Shown here one piece after another: positions 1 to 8,020 of a DNA stretch of 64,000 bases. The notes beneath the pieces are model-generated. The model was not told the origin of the DNA and did not search any database. It saw only the letters and a program-made list of their open reading frames with translations. Source of the stretch: CAVPNY01 sp963706905 (GTDB taxonomy: Bacteria > Chloroflexota > Anaerolineae > Anaerolineales > UBA4823); assembly GCA_963706905.1 (NCBI GenBank), contig CAVPNY010000023.1:124001-188000 (forward strand), read 5' to 3'. How positions within the stretch are numbered: position 1 is the first letter of the stretch; every line of letters begins with the position of its first letter. The translations under genes and the position numbers were made by a program.

Positions 1-364
1 GATCACCCGCGGCTGGGGCCGCATCATTAATATCTCGGCCGGGTCAGCGGACATCCGCAACCACTCCGTCTATGGCCTGGCGAAGTCTGCGGTACGATTT
101 CTGACCCAATCCTTGGCAGCCGAGTTGGGACCGGCCATCACGGTCAACGCCATTGCCCCAGGTCAGATTGCCGAGAGCGCGCCGGATATCTCGGAATTTG
201 ATCCCACCTTTATTGAACGTGCTCTTCAGTGGACTCCCACCGGCCGGCTGGTCACCCGGCGGGAGATCGCCTGCATGATGCTGCTGTTCTGCTCACCAGC
301 CTTCGACTCGGTTACCGGACAAACCCTGGTGATGGACGGCGGCTGGGGCATCCCGCGCTGGTAG
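1..364 (+). CDS. SDR family oxidoreductase, C-terminal part (cut by window start)
   Basis: This is the C-terminal ~120 residues of a short-chain dehydrogenase/reductase; the NAD(P)-binding N-terminus lies outside the window. The open frame runs from base 2. It shows the catalytic Ser region (NISAGSA), the YxxxK pair (YGLAK) about 13 residues later, the NAIAPG segment after the active site, and the usual C-terminal end (TGQTLVMDGGWG). These are hallmarks of classical SDRs that oxidise or reduce secondary alcohols with NAD(P). It ends 12 bases before the next gene and shares its strand and spacing, so it probably belongs to the same sugar-acid-type catabolic operon. The substrate cannot be read from the fragment. 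Confidence 0.9.
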   Translation, partial: ITRGWGRIINISAGSADIRNHSVYGLAKSAVRFLTQSLAAELGPAITVNAIAPGQIAESAPDISEFDPTFIERALQWTPTGRLVTRREIACMMLLFCSPAFDSVTGQTLVMDGGWGIPRW

Positions 365-376
365 GAGGCAAAAGCT

Positions 377-1439
377 GTGAACAGTCTGGAGCGTGTGCGG
401 GCTGCAGCCGCAGGCCACGTTGGAGACCGGGTGCCGGTGGGCCCTTATCTGGCCAACTGGACGGCCCGCTGGGCAGGCATTCCTCTCTCGGTATACTGCA
501 CAAATGGCGCGGCCATGGCGCGAGCTCAGCTGCTGGCCTGGGAAAGGCTGGGCCAGGATATCATTTTCCCCGATTTCGGACAATTACTATCTGGCGGAGG
601 GATTTGGCTGCCGTGCCTATATTCCAGAGGACGATTTCCCCAGCCTGGCACAGCCAGCCCTAGAGCGCTTCGAACAGGTTTTCGAACTGCAGGTTCCAGA
701 CCCTTACCGGGATGGTCGGATGCCAGTCATTCTGGAGGCGATTGAGCGCATCCACGATCAGGTGGGTGACGAAGTAACCATCCGGGTGCCCGGCACCGGT
801 CCCTTTGCAGTGGCGGCTTACCTGGTAGGCGTGGACCGCTTTCTTTCTGAATTAGCCCAGGTTCAGCGTGGCAACGACGACACACACCGTGAGGCGCTGG
901 AGAGGATGCTGGACCTGACCACCGAAGCGCTAATTCGTTTTGGACTGGCTGAGATTGCGGCCGGCGCTCACCTGGTCCAATGCGGTGATTCTCTGGCTTC
1001 AGCCAGCGTGATCTCCGCGGAGATGTACCGCAGATGGGTGCTTCCCTGGCACCAGCGGGTCTTCCGCGCCTGGAAAGAAGCCGGGGCGCTTACCGTGCTG
1101 CACATCTGCGGGAACAATACCCGGGTCCTGGACCTGCAGGCCCAGACCGGGGCCGATATTATCGCGATCGACCATCTGGTGGATCTACGCTTGGCTAAGG
1201 AGCAGATCGGGGCGCGAGTTTGCCTGATCGGCAATGTGGATCCGGTAGGGGTAATGTTCAATGGGACCCCGGAGCTGGTGGAGGCGCGCGCCCGGCAGTG
1301 CTTGTCATCAGCCGCGCAGGGCGGCGGATATATCCTGGGGACAGGCTGTGAAGTACCGCCCGATACGCCGATCCAGAACCTCGAAGCGTTGATCCGGGTT
1401 GGCAAGCTTCATCGCTATCCCCAGGACTCCAAAACCTGA
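377..1439 (+). CDS. UroD/MtaA-family methyltransferase (one-base frameshift)
   Basis: A uroporphyrinogen decarboxylase superfamily protein of about 353 residues after correcting one frameshift. The N-terminus reads from GTG 377 (AGGAGG at 363-368) to the residues IIFPDF. The rest reads in the next frame from DNYYLAEGF to the stop at 1439. One extra base near 575-579 explains the break. The C-terminal half carries H-I-C (LHICGN) and a later Cys (GTGCEVPP). That is the His-X-Cys...Cys zinc motif of MtaA/MtbA-type corrinoid methyltransferases and is not a feature of true UroD, so methyl transfer rather than haem synthesis is inferred. It sits between an SDR and a DUF917 protein. The acceptor and methyl donor are unknown, and no corrinoid protein is visible nearby. 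Confidence 0.8.
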
Positions 1440-1484
1440 TGGTCTCCGCGACCATACCATTACGGTCTGCAGAGGAGGGTAGAT

Positions 1485-2618
1485 ATGGAAGAGGAATGGA
1501 TCTTAACCCAAGAAGAGATTGAGCCCCTGTTGGAAGGGCTGGCCATCCAGGGAACCGGTGGGGGCGGCTCGCCGGAATGGGGCAGGCAGATTCTGGAGAA
1601 TGAGTTCCGCCGCGGCCGGACGATGCGCCTCATCGACCCAAACGCCCTGCCGGATGAAGCCCAGGTGGCTTGCGGGGGCATCATGGGTTCGGTTAAGGCT
1701 CTGGAATTGATCACCTTCGAAGAATTGCTGGCAGGGTGGGAAGAAGATTTTGTGCTGATCCGGGCCTTCTCCCAGATGTCCGGGCTGCTGGGCCGGCCGA
1801 TCGATGCCGCCGTGCCTTTTGAGATCGGTGGGCTGAATACGCCTGTAATCTTATCGCTATGCGCCAGGATGGGCATCCCGACGGTGGACGGCGATGCGCT
1901 CGGTCGCTCCACGCCAGAGACGCAGATGACCAGTTTCATCGGGCATGGGGTCTCGCTGACTCCGATGCCGCTGGTGGATGCGCGCGGCAACGTGGTGATT
2001 GTCCTGGAACAGGATAGCCCGACCTATGCAGACGAGCTCGGCCGCTGGGTGGTCACGCGGGGCGGCGGCCTCGGAGGAAATAGCCACTATCCAATGAGCG
2101 GCCGCCAGTTAAAACAGGCGGTTATCCCTAACACCATCAGCGGCGCCCTAAAGATTGGCCGGGCTGTACTTAATGCCCGTCGCCAGGGTCAAGACCCGGT
2201 GTCCACGGCGGCCCAGGCGATGGGTGGAACTGTTTACTTTTATGGCGTGATCGGATCCTTGAGAGAGAGAGAACGGGAGGGCTTTTACCTGACCGTGGCT
2301 GAACTGGCAGGCAGCCGAGCCTGTTCGGGACGCAAGGCTGAGATCACCATCATGAACGAGGCTATGCTGTTATCCCTGGATGGAAAAACGGCGGTGATCT
2401 TTCCGGACTTGATCTGCATGCTGGAACCGGATACCGGCCGCGGTCTGATGAGCGTCGAGCTTCATGCTGGGATGGAGATCGCTGTGCTGGGCGTGCCTTG
2501 CCACCCGCGCCTGCGTGAGGCGGTTCAGGATGAAACCGGCCGGCGGTCGTTTGCGCCGGCACGCTTCGGCTATACAGAGCTGGATTATCACCCGATGGAA
2601 GAGCTGGCTGGCGGTTAG
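1485..2618 (+). CDS. DUF917 family protein (first copy)
   Basis: A 377-residue DUF917 protein. It begins at ATG 1485 behind GAGGAGGG. The N-terminal glycine-rich GTGGGGSP motif, the CGGIMGS segment, the VDGDALGRSTPE motif and a C-terminal all-beta region (VPCHP) match the family. Pfam now relates the family to S-methyl-thiohydantoin desulfurase-type domains, and members often lie beside hydantoinase or amidohydrolase genes, but the reaction of this protein is not known. A second, diverged copy lies at 4884-5962 in the same operon, so the two may form a heteromer or act on successive intermediates (inference). The predicted protein is soluble, with no signal peptide. Confidence 0.85.
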   Translation: MEEEWILTQEEIEPLLEGLAIQGTGGGGSPEWGRQILENEFRRGRTMRLIDPNALPDEAQVACGGIMGSVKALELITFEELLAGWEEDFVLIRAFSQMSGLLGRPIDAAVPFEIGGLNTPVILSLCARMGIPTVDGDALGRSTPETQMTSFIGHGVSLTPMPLVDARGNVVIVLEQDSPTYADELGRWVVTRGGGLGGNSHYPMSGRQLKQAVIPNTISGALKIGRAVLNARRQGQDPVSTAAQAMGGTVYFYGVIGSLREREREGFYLTVAELAGSRACSGRKAEITIMNEAMLLSLDGKTAVIFPDLICMLEPDTGRGLMSVELHAGMEIAVLGVPCHPRLREAVQDETGRRSFAPARFGYTELDYHPMEELAGG

Positions 2619-2672
2619 CCTGGCCCTGATAACGAAACCAATCCGATAGATTTGATCAAGGAGAGACAAGCC

Positions 2673-3015
2673 ATGCCCGTCGTATTCTGGATGACCAGGC
2701 TCAAGCCGGAGGTGCGGCCGGAAGATTATGAAAGGTGGCTCAAAGAATTCGACTACGCTAACGCCCCTAAGATTCAGACCATCCTATCCTATCGGGCCTA
2801 CCGCGGAGCAGCCCTTCAGTGCAGGCGAAAAGCTGTTCGACTACCTGGAAATGATCGAGGTCACCGACCTGGAAGAATACCGGAGAGATCTTGAAGAAAA
2901 CCCGGCGGCGAAAGCGATTGCCCAACAGTGGGGCGAGTATCTGGATCTGGTGGGCAGCCTTCAAGCTGAATTCATCCCACCGGGGTTTTCCCGCCTCCCT
3001 GCTCAGGAGATTTGA
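2673..3015 (+). CDS. Small dimeric alpha/beta-barrel-like protein (one-base frameshift)
   Basis: A protein of about 113 residues once a single extra base near 2800-2810 is removed. The first part reads MPVVFWMTRLK...YRAYR and the second EQPFSAGEKLFDYLEMIEV...FIPPGF. The start at ATG 2673 is set by AAGGAGA at 2658-2664. The pattern (short beta strand, helix with EDYERWLKEFDY, beta strand LEMIEVTDLEEYRRDL, C-terminal helix) suggests a ferredoxin-like fold such as the RedY/HapK-like or EthD-like proteins. Those bind small molecules or act as mutarotases and cyclases. It lies 2 bases upstream of the kinase start. No catalytic residue can be assigned, so the functional guess is weak. Confidence 0.6.
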
Positions 3016-3017
3016 TC

Positions 3018-4172
3018 ATGGATGCAAATCTGATTATCGATATCACTAAAGACGATCTATCCCGGTTTCTGGGGAGCGGACCCGCCTTCGTCACGTTCGG
3101 AGAGGTCATGGTGCGAGATACGCCGGCGGATATGGAGCGACCGGAACGGACCCGATTGGTGCGGCTCTCCATGGCCGGGAGCGAATACACGCTTGCCATT
3201 GCCCTCAGTCGACTGGGCATTCCCTCAGCTTTTATCACCCGTGTACCCGATAATCCCTATGGCCGGGCAGTGCGAAACATCGCTCAAGAGAATGGGGTGG
3301 ATACCCGGCATTTCGTCTGGGCGCCAAAAACGGAACCGATTGGCCGCTTTATCTACGAAATCGGCCGTACGCCCAGGAAAGATGTCGGTGTGTATCAACG
3401 CATGTTCTCGGCTGCCTCCAGGCTGGATGCCGGCATGGTGAATTGGGGGGAGGCCTTGAAAGACGCCCGGCTGTTCCATACATCGGGGATTACTTTCGGG
3501 CTGGCCTCTCACAGCAAATATGAGCGTAACTATTGCTTAGGAGCGTTCAGAGAGGCCATCGCCAACAAGCCGGATGGATGTCTGGTCGGTTTAGACTTCA
3601 ATTTTCGCGCCACGCTGTGGGGAGCTGATCTGGCGCGGGAAATTATGACGCCAATTCTTACGGAGCACGTTGATGTTCTGATCACCACCATCGAGGATAT
3701 GGCCAAGTTGTATGGGATCGCCTGCGGGCAATACTCTGCCAAGCAGATTGTCGATGGCGACATGGGGACCATCGAAGACGATGATATCCGTTCCTTCGCC
3801 CGGCAGCTGATCGAGAGGTTTGGTGTCAAGATCGCGGCCATCACCATCCGTTACCCCAATTCTTTCGAAGCCCACCGATGGGAGTCTGCGGCGATGAGCC
3901 AGGAAGGCGAATTCTTTCGCTCACCTGCAGTCCGTGGGGTCACTCTGGCAGACAGGCTGGGCGGGGGCGATTCCTGGAATGCAGGTTTCTACTACGGGTT
4001 GCTCAGCGTGGGCCTCAACGGCGATGCAATTGCCAAAGGAATCCTGGTGGGTGACGCAACAACTCGCATCAAGCAGACCCTGATGTTCGATCTGGCGATT
4101 GTTGATAAGGGCGAAGTTCAGGCATTGATGCGGGAGGACATATTGGGCGGAGGAAAGCGCACTGTTCGCTAA
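3018..4172 (+). CDS. kdgK: PfkB-family sugar kinase, probable 2-keto-3-deoxygluconate kinase
   Basis: Phosphorylates a keto-sugar acid, most likely KDG to KDPG, feeding the aldolase gene that follows directly. The 384-residue protein has the N-terminal ribokinase-fold strand (FVTFGEVMVRDTP), the substrate loop with MAGSEYTLAIALSRLG, a NFRATLW segment, and the C-terminal PfkB signature with its catalytic base in the LGGGDSWNAGF motif. ATG 3018 follows CAGGAGA at 3004-3010. It is longer than typical KdgK (310-340 residues). The pairing with eda 18 bases downstream is the main support for the substrate. 2-keto-3-deoxygalactonate or a fructoselysine-type substrate would be alternatives. Confidence 0.82.
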   Translation: MDANLIIDITKDDLSRFLGSGPAFVTFGEVMVRDTPADMERPERTRLVRLSMAGSEYTLAIALSRLGIPSAFITRVPDNPYGRAVRNIAQENGVDTRHFVWAPKTEPIGRFIYEIGRTPRKDVGVYQRMFSAASRLDAGMVNWGEALKDARLFHTSGITFGLASHSKYERNYCLGAFREAIANKPDGCLVGLDFNFRATLWGADLAREIMTPILTEHVDVLITTIEDMAKLYGIACGQYSAKQIVDGDMGTIEDDDIRSFARQLIERFGVKIAAITIRYPNSFEAHRWESAAMSQEGEFFRSPAVRGVTLADRLGGGDSWNAGFYYGLLSVGLNGDAIAKGILVGDATTRIKQTLMFDLAIVDKGEVQALMREDILGGGKRTVR

Positions 4173-4190
4173 AAACTATGGGAGGTTGAA

Positions 4191-4838
4191 ATGAGCAAAG
4201 TAGAAAAGTTGAACATTATTCTGGAGAGTGGGGTTATCGCCATCATGCGGACGAAAAGCTCGGACCAGCTGATCGCCGCCGCAGACGCGATCAAAGCAGG
4301 GGGTGTGAGCGTGATCGAGGTCACCATGACCACCCCGGGCGCGCTGGCGATTATCGCGGAGGCCAGACGTCGCTATGGCCCAGAGATGCTTTTCGGAGCC
4401 GGGACGGTCCTGGATGCAGAGACGGCGCGCTCCGCGATCCTGGCTGGGGCTGATTTCGTGGTCGCTCCGACGCTCAACCTTGAGATGGTCGAGCTGTGCC
4501 ACCGCTACGGCGTACCTGTTGTTCCGGGGTGCTACACGCCAACCGAGTTGTTGACAGCCTGGCAAGCGGGCGCAGACCTGCTCAAGCTGTTTCCGGCTTC
4601 GATTGGCGGGCCTGAGTTGATCAAGGCAATTCTGGCTCCGCTACCCCAGCTCGCCATCGTCCCAGTGGGAGGAGTTGACCTGACTACCGCCGCCGATTTC
4701 ATCCGCAGCGGAGCGGCCGCCCTGGGCGTCGGCAACAGTCTGATCAACCAGAAGCTGTTGGATAACGGCGATCTGGGCGAGCTGACCCGCAGGGCAGCAG
4801 CCTTTATTGAGGAAGTGAGGAAGGGAAGAGGCAGATGA
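4191..4838 (+). CDS. eda: KDPG/KHG aldolase
   Basis: Class I aldolase that splits 2-keto-3-deoxy-6-phosphogluconate into pyruvate and glyceraldehyde 3-phosphate (and usually also 4-hydroxy-2-oxoglutarate). At 215 residues it matches the family length. It shows the E43 region (VIEVTMTTPGA), FGAGTVLD, and the Schiff-base lysine K132 in LLKLFPA, followed by PVGGVDL and the phosphate-binding end ALGVGNSL. The start at ATG 4191 follows GGGAGG. With the upstream kinase it completes an Entner-Doudoroff-like lower branch for a sugar acid. A trimeric cytoplasmic TIM barrel is expected. Confidence 0.93.
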   Translation: MSKVEKLNIILESGVIAIMRTKSSDQLIAAADAIKAGGVSVIEVTMTTPGALAIIAEARRRYGPEMLFGAGTVLDAETARSAILAGADFVVAPTLNLEMVELCHRYGVPVVPGCYTPTELLTAWQAGADLLKLFPASIGGPELIKAILAPLPQLAIVPVGGVDLTTAADFIRSGAAALGVGNSLINQKLLDNGDLGELTRRAAAFIEEVRKGRGR

Positions 4839-4883
4839 TCCGTTTCGTTGCGCTCGGGATGGTTGCGACCAGGAGGATCGACT

Positions 4884-5962
4884 GTGAGAATTCTGCGTAA
4901 AGAAAACGTTGAAGACATCATGATCGGCTCGGGATTCCTGGGTAGTGGGGGGGCGGATCACCGGCTCAGGGCAAGATGCTGGTTGACTATGTGTTGAGCA
5001 TCTCAGAGGATGTTTTGCTCGCCGACCCGGAGGAGATCGACCCGGGCGCCTGGGTAGCCGTCGTTGGGGGGATGGGCTCGCCGGCAGCCGCCCTGGAAAA
5101 AGGGATTTTCAACGCTCCCACGCGGGCCTTTGAAGCCCTGGAACAGGCCATGGGCATAAACTTCTCCGCGGTCATCCCCCTTGAACTGGGCAGCGGCAAC
5201 AGCATCGCGCCAATGTCTGTTGCTGCCCATAAAGGTATCCCAATTGTTGACGGGGACGGCGCAGGCAGGGCGATCCCCCAACTGGATATGACCACCTATG
5301 CCATCTACGGAGTGCCAATCTCACCGTTCACCCTGGCGAACGAAAGCGACGTCTCAGTGGTGCTGTACACCGACCGCCCCGATCAGATCGAGCGACTGGC
5401 TCGCGCCATCACGATTGAGTTCGGTATGGTGGCTGGGTTTGCCACGCACGCCATGCAGGGCGAGGTATTGCGCAAGGTGGCCGTTTCCGGCACGTTAAGC
5501 CTGGCAGAGCGCGTGGGGGCAGCGCTGCGCCGCGCTCGCCAGGATGGCTCAGACCCGATCGTCGCGCTGCATGCCCTTCTGGGAGGCTGGATCTTAATCC
5601 GGGGAACGATTGCTCAGGTGAGCACCGAGACAAAAGCCGGGTTCGACTTTGGCTCTTTTATCGTGCGCGCGGATACAGGTCAAACAATACGGGTGGACTT
5701 CAAGAATGAGAACATGATCGCATGGGAGGGTGGGAAACCCATCGTCATGGTCCCAGACATGATCTGCTGCTTGCGCGATGACGGGCAGCCGGTGACCAAC
5801 GTGGATGTGCGGGAAGGGATGAAGGTGGTTTTTTTCGGGATGAAAGCCCCTGCCGAATGGCGGACGCCGCAGGCGGCCAGGGTGTTCACCCCGGTACTGG
5901 AGAAGATTGGCTATACAGGCTCCTACGCACCAATCGAAATCGCTGCTGGCCAAAGGAGATAA
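4884..5962 (+). CDS. DUF917 family protein (second copy; one-base deletion in a G run)
   Basis: Second DUF917 protein of the operon, about 359 residues after repair. GTG 4884 with AGGAGG at 4871-4876 starts VRILRKENVEDI and reads GSGFLGSGG up to a run of seven G at 4947-4953. The remaining 330 residues continue in another frame from GGGSPAQGKML. Restoring an eighth G recreates the family motif G-S-G-G-G-G-S-P seen in the first copy, so a one-base loss in a homopolymer is clear. Later family motifs are intact (VVGGMGSPAA, VDGDGAGRAIP, a C-terminal beta domain with VPDMICCL). Similarity to the first copy is moderate, suggesting an old duplication. The function is unknown. Confidence 0.8.
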
Positions 5963-6094
5963 AAACTGAACTGGCATTGGAAACCCCGCAGATATGAACA
6001 CCTGAATCACCACAGTGGAGATAGTTATGAGATTACAGTCTCGAAACTGTTCGAAAAGAGGGCGACCATTTAAATTTCTATCAATACAGTAGAT

Positions 6095-6142
6095 AAATTC
6101 GTTAAATCAAACATACAGTTATAAATTCAGGCCAGTTTTAAC
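6095..6142 (+). repeat. 48-bp direct repeat, copy 1
   Basis: Starts AAATTCGTTAAATCAA and ends at the AAC of 6140-6142. It matches the copy at 6950-6997 at about 44 of 48 positions and in the same orientation. In both places the repeat is followed within 26-34 bases by a terminator hairpin and then by the promoter of a toxin-antitoxin pair, so it marks a duplicated insertion or junction unit. Confidence 0.85.
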
Positions 6143-6175
6143 CCGGGTAAACTAATCCTGTTCGTTAATAAGAAC

Positions 6176-6212
6176 AACTTCCGAGAGGCAGCCTCTCGGA
6201 AGTTTTGTTTTC
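6176..6212 (+). terminator. Intrinsic terminator upstream of hicBA
   Basis: A 13-bp perfect stem (AACTTCCGAGAGG at 6176-6188 and its complement at 6192-6204) closes a 3-base loop and runs into a T-rich tail TTTTGTTTT. It probably ends transcription from the upstream DUF917 operon and insulates the toxin-antitoxin promoter just downstream. Confidence 0.88.
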
Positions 6213-6220
6213 TCTGAACA

Positions 6221-6229
6221 TGCTATAAT
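6221..6229 (+). promoter_or_regulatory. Extended -10 promoter of hicBA
   Basis: TGC followed by TATAAT (6224-6229) is a consensus extended -10 element, about 42 bases before the hicB ATG. No good -35 box is present because the terminator tail occupies that position. The next bases (CTCTCAAGAG, an inverted repeat) could be an operator for the antitoxin. Confidence 0.55.
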
Positions 6230-6270
6230 CCTCTCAAGAGTTGAGTGATCATCTAGAAAAGAGAGGTAGT

Positions 6271-6489
6271 ATGACCAAACAGTTCAAAGTCGTTGTCGAG
6301 AAGCATCCGGATGGCTATGTCGCCTACCCATTAGGGCTGAAGGGGGTTGTGGTTGGTCAGGGAGATTCTTATGAAGAGGCGTTAGCAGATGTGAAATCAG
6401 CGATTGCTTTTCATATCGAGACCTTTGGCTTAGATGTTTTGGAGTCAGAAAATCGGTACTTGAGGTCTTCATCGCCGAAGCAGGGGTAA
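6271..6489 (+). CDS. hicB: HicB-family antitoxin
   Basis: A 72-residue HicB-type antitoxin with a partial RNase-H fold. The pattern FKVVVEKHPDGYVAYPLGLKG, then GQGDSYEEALADVKSAI, is typical. It is short and shows no separate C-terminal DNA-binding domain. It is expected to bind and block the downstream HicA ribonuclease. The start is ATG 6271 behind GAGAGG. It lies 7 bases upstream of hicA in the antitoxin-first order, which is a common variant. Confidence 0.86.
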   Translation: MTKQFKVVVEKHPDGYVAYPLGLKGVVVGQGDSYEEALADVKSAIAFHIETFGLDVLESENRYLRSSSPKQG

Positions 6490-6496
6490 CCGTCTA

Positions 6497-6736
6497 ATGG
6501 CGAAGTTTCCTGTCGATGCTCCCATTGATAAAGTCGTCAAGACATTCGAGCATCTGGGCTTCAAACTGGTCAGGGAAGGTAGCCATATTTCAATGCTCAG
6601 GGAAAATCCCGATGGGTCCAAAACGCCACTTACGATGCCCAATCATCGCAAAATAAAGGGGTCTACCCTGCGTACTATCCTGACACAGGCGGGAATATCT
6701 CGAGACGAATTTCTATCAGCCTACAAAGAACAATAA
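6497..6736 (+). CDS. hicA: HicA-family mRNA interferase toxin
   Basis: A 79-residue double-stranded-RNA-binding-like toxin that cleaves mRNA independently of the ribosome. The catalytic-histidine segment EGSHISMLR and the C-terminal IKGSTLRTILTQAGISRDEFL are the family signature. It is co-transcribed with hicB. The toxin looks intact. ATG 6497 follows a weak site inside the end of hicB, suggesting translational coupling. Confidence 0.88.
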   Translation: MAKFPVDAPIDKVVKTFEHLGFKLVREGSHISMLRENPDGSKTPLTMPNHRKIKGSTLRTILTQAGISRDEFLSAYKEQ

Positions 6737-6949
6737 ACTCTTTTTTCTAGAAGCAAGATCGTGACATTTGACACTTGAGTCCAATCATTATTCTTTACTA
6801 CAATAATTTAATTGTCCCTTCACATAGCCCAGGGCTTTAGTTTCATATTTTGGGCCTCCAAGCGGTGGAAAGTAATATTACCAGTTTAGAATGAGACAAT
6901 TTCGAGAGAACGTAGGGGCCTCCAATTTTAGAGTTGTACAAGTATCATA

Positions 6950-6997
6950 AAATTCGTTAAATCAAACATACGGCTATAAATTCAGGCCTGTTCTAAC
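6950..6997 (+). repeat. 48-bp direct repeat, copy 2
   Basis: Second copy of the repeat at 6095-6142, differing at about four positions (for example CATACGGCTAT against CATACAGTTAT). It lies 26 bases before a terminator hairpin and then the higBA promoter, repeating the order seen before hicBA. Confidence 0.85.
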
Positions 6998-7022
6998 CAG
7001 CCTCCAATAAATTAGTAAGGCT

Positions 7023-7057
7023 TTCCCTGGAATGCTAACCAGCCAGGGAATTTCTTT
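7023..7057 (+). terminator. Intrinsic terminator upstream of higBA
   Basis: TTCCCTGG (7023-7030) pairs with CCAGGGAA (7043-7050) around a 12-base loop and is followed by TTTCTTT. It probably ends hicBA transcription. Confidence 0.7.
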
Positions 7058-7067
7058 AATAATTATC

Positions 7068-7097
7068 GTTACCGTTTTGGTAACTTTATGGTATAAT
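7068..7097 (+). promoter_or_regulatory. higBA promoter with embedded operator palindrome
   Basis: A -10 TATAAT lies at 7092-7097. A perfect inverted repeat GTTACC-GTTTT-GGTAAC (7068-7084) covers the -35 region and spacer, the expected place for autorepression by the HigA antitoxin. Only six bases separate the -10 box from the higB GTG at 7104, which suggests a leaderless or nearly leaderless transcript. Confidence 0.6.
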
Positions 7098-7103
7098 CCT
7101 GGT

Positions 7104-7397
7104 GTGAGGATTATCAGCCGGCGCATTTTGCGTGAATTCTGGGAAAAACACCCAGATGCGACGATTCCTTTGCAGACCTGGTTCCATGATGTGGAACATG
7201 CAACCTGGAACAACCCGGCAGATATCAAAGCAGTGTATCGTAACGCCAGCGTTGTGGCGAATAATCGGGTCGTCTTTAATATCAAGGGCAACCAATACCG
7301 GTTAGTAATTGTTGTGGTTTATCAACATGGCGTGGTTTACATCCGATTTGTAGGAACACACGCAGAGTATGACCAGATCGATGTGACGACAATTTGA
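7104..7397 (+). CDS. higB: HigB-family mRNA interferase toxin
   Basis: A 97-residue RelE-superfamily toxin. The sequence from GTG 7104 (RIISRRILREFWEKHPDA) through the NPADIKAVYRNASVV and NNRVVFNIKGNQYRL segments to VYIRFVGTHAEYDQID follows the HigB2-like family from end to end. An upstream start would add hydrophobic residues not found in the family and would place the start before the promoter, so 7104 is chosen. It is expected to cleave ribosome-bound mRNA when free of HigA. Confidence 0.9.
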   Translation: MRIISRRILREFWEKHPDATIPLQTWFHDVEHATWNNPADIKAVYRNASVVANNRVVFNIKGNQYRLVIVVVYQHGVVYIRFVGTHAEYDQIDVTTI

Positions 7398-7435
7398 CAG
7401 AACGCCTTGTGATTTATTGTGAAAGGATTTGTGCA

Positions 7436-7849
7436 ATGGAAATCAGGCCTATCCGCACCGCAGCTGACTATGAAGCTGCGCTAAACGAAATTGAAAAGTT
7501 GATCGATTCTCAGCCCGGCACCCCAGAAGGCGACCGGATGGATATACTGGTAACTTTGGTTGAAGCCTATGAAGTCAAGCACTTCCCTATTCCACAACCA
7601 AATGACCCTGTTACAGTATTGGAATATTACATAGAAAGTCGTGGACTCAACCGGTCGGATCTGATCCCATACCTGGGCAGCAAGGAGCGAGTCTCAGAAG
7701 TGCTCAACCGTAAACGCGGGCTTTCGCTTCAAATGATCCGGCGCTTGCATGTTGGACTTGGCATTCCAACTGATCTGTTGGTTGGGAAGCATTTTCATGA
7801 TCCTATTTCCACAAACCCCTCGCGCACCGAGCCGCGCGCAAGAGTATAA
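7436..7849 (+). CDS. higA: HigA-family antitoxin with HTH
   Basis: A 137-residue antitoxin. ATG 7436 follows GAAAGGA. The N-terminal part (MEIRPIRTAADYEAALNEI) is the usual HigA toxin-binding arm. Residues 70-125 form an XRE-type helix-turn-helix (DLIPYLGSKERVSEVLNRKR). It probably binds the palindrome at 7068-7084 and represses the operon. Toxin-first gene order is normal for higBA. Confidence 0.9.
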   Translation: MEIRPIRTAADYEAALNEIEKLIDSQPGTPEGDRMDILVTLVEAYEVKHFPIPQPNDPVTVLEYYIESRGLNRSDLIPYLGSKERVSEVLNRKRGLSLQMIRRLHVGLGIPTDLLVGKHFHDPISTNPSRTEPRARV

Positions 7850-7901
7850 GTTTCGGCCAGAAGTTCAAGCCTGGAACTAAGAGAATTTCATCAGGAAGCG
7901 C

Positions 7902-7924
7902 TCTCAGAGAGGGAGGGCGCTTTT
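7902..7924 (+). terminator. Possible intrinsic terminator after higA
   Basis: GCTCTC (7902-7907) can pair with GAGGGC (7915-7920) with one G-U pair, followed by four T. The stem is short, so this is a modest candidate. Confidence 0.45.
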
Positions 7925-8020
7925 GTATGTGAAGCGTCAGGGAAACTTAACACAGCGCGCAGTGCCTTTAATCTATAATTGGACAGTATCAGATACGGCA
8001 TCGTGAAAAGGAGCCAACCG

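Larger units (their letters stand above)
5963..6270 (+). other. Non-coding spacer between the catabolic operon and hicBA
   Basis: About 300 AT-richer bases without a credible gene. It contains the first copy of the 48-bp repeat, a strong terminator hairpin, and the hicB promoter, all listed separately. Confidence 0.7.
6737..7067 (+). other. Non-coding spacer between hicBA and higBA
   Basis: AT-rich stretch with no plausible gene. It contains the second 48-bp repeat (6950-6997) and a terminator hairpin (7023-7057). The remaining 200 bases (6737-6949) show short A/T runs but no recognisable element. Confidence 0.6.

Noticed and set aside
377..1439. True uroporphyrinogen decarboxylase (hemE)
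   Set aside because: No other haem genes nearby, and it has the zinc-binding His-X-Cys...Cys pattern of methyltransferases.
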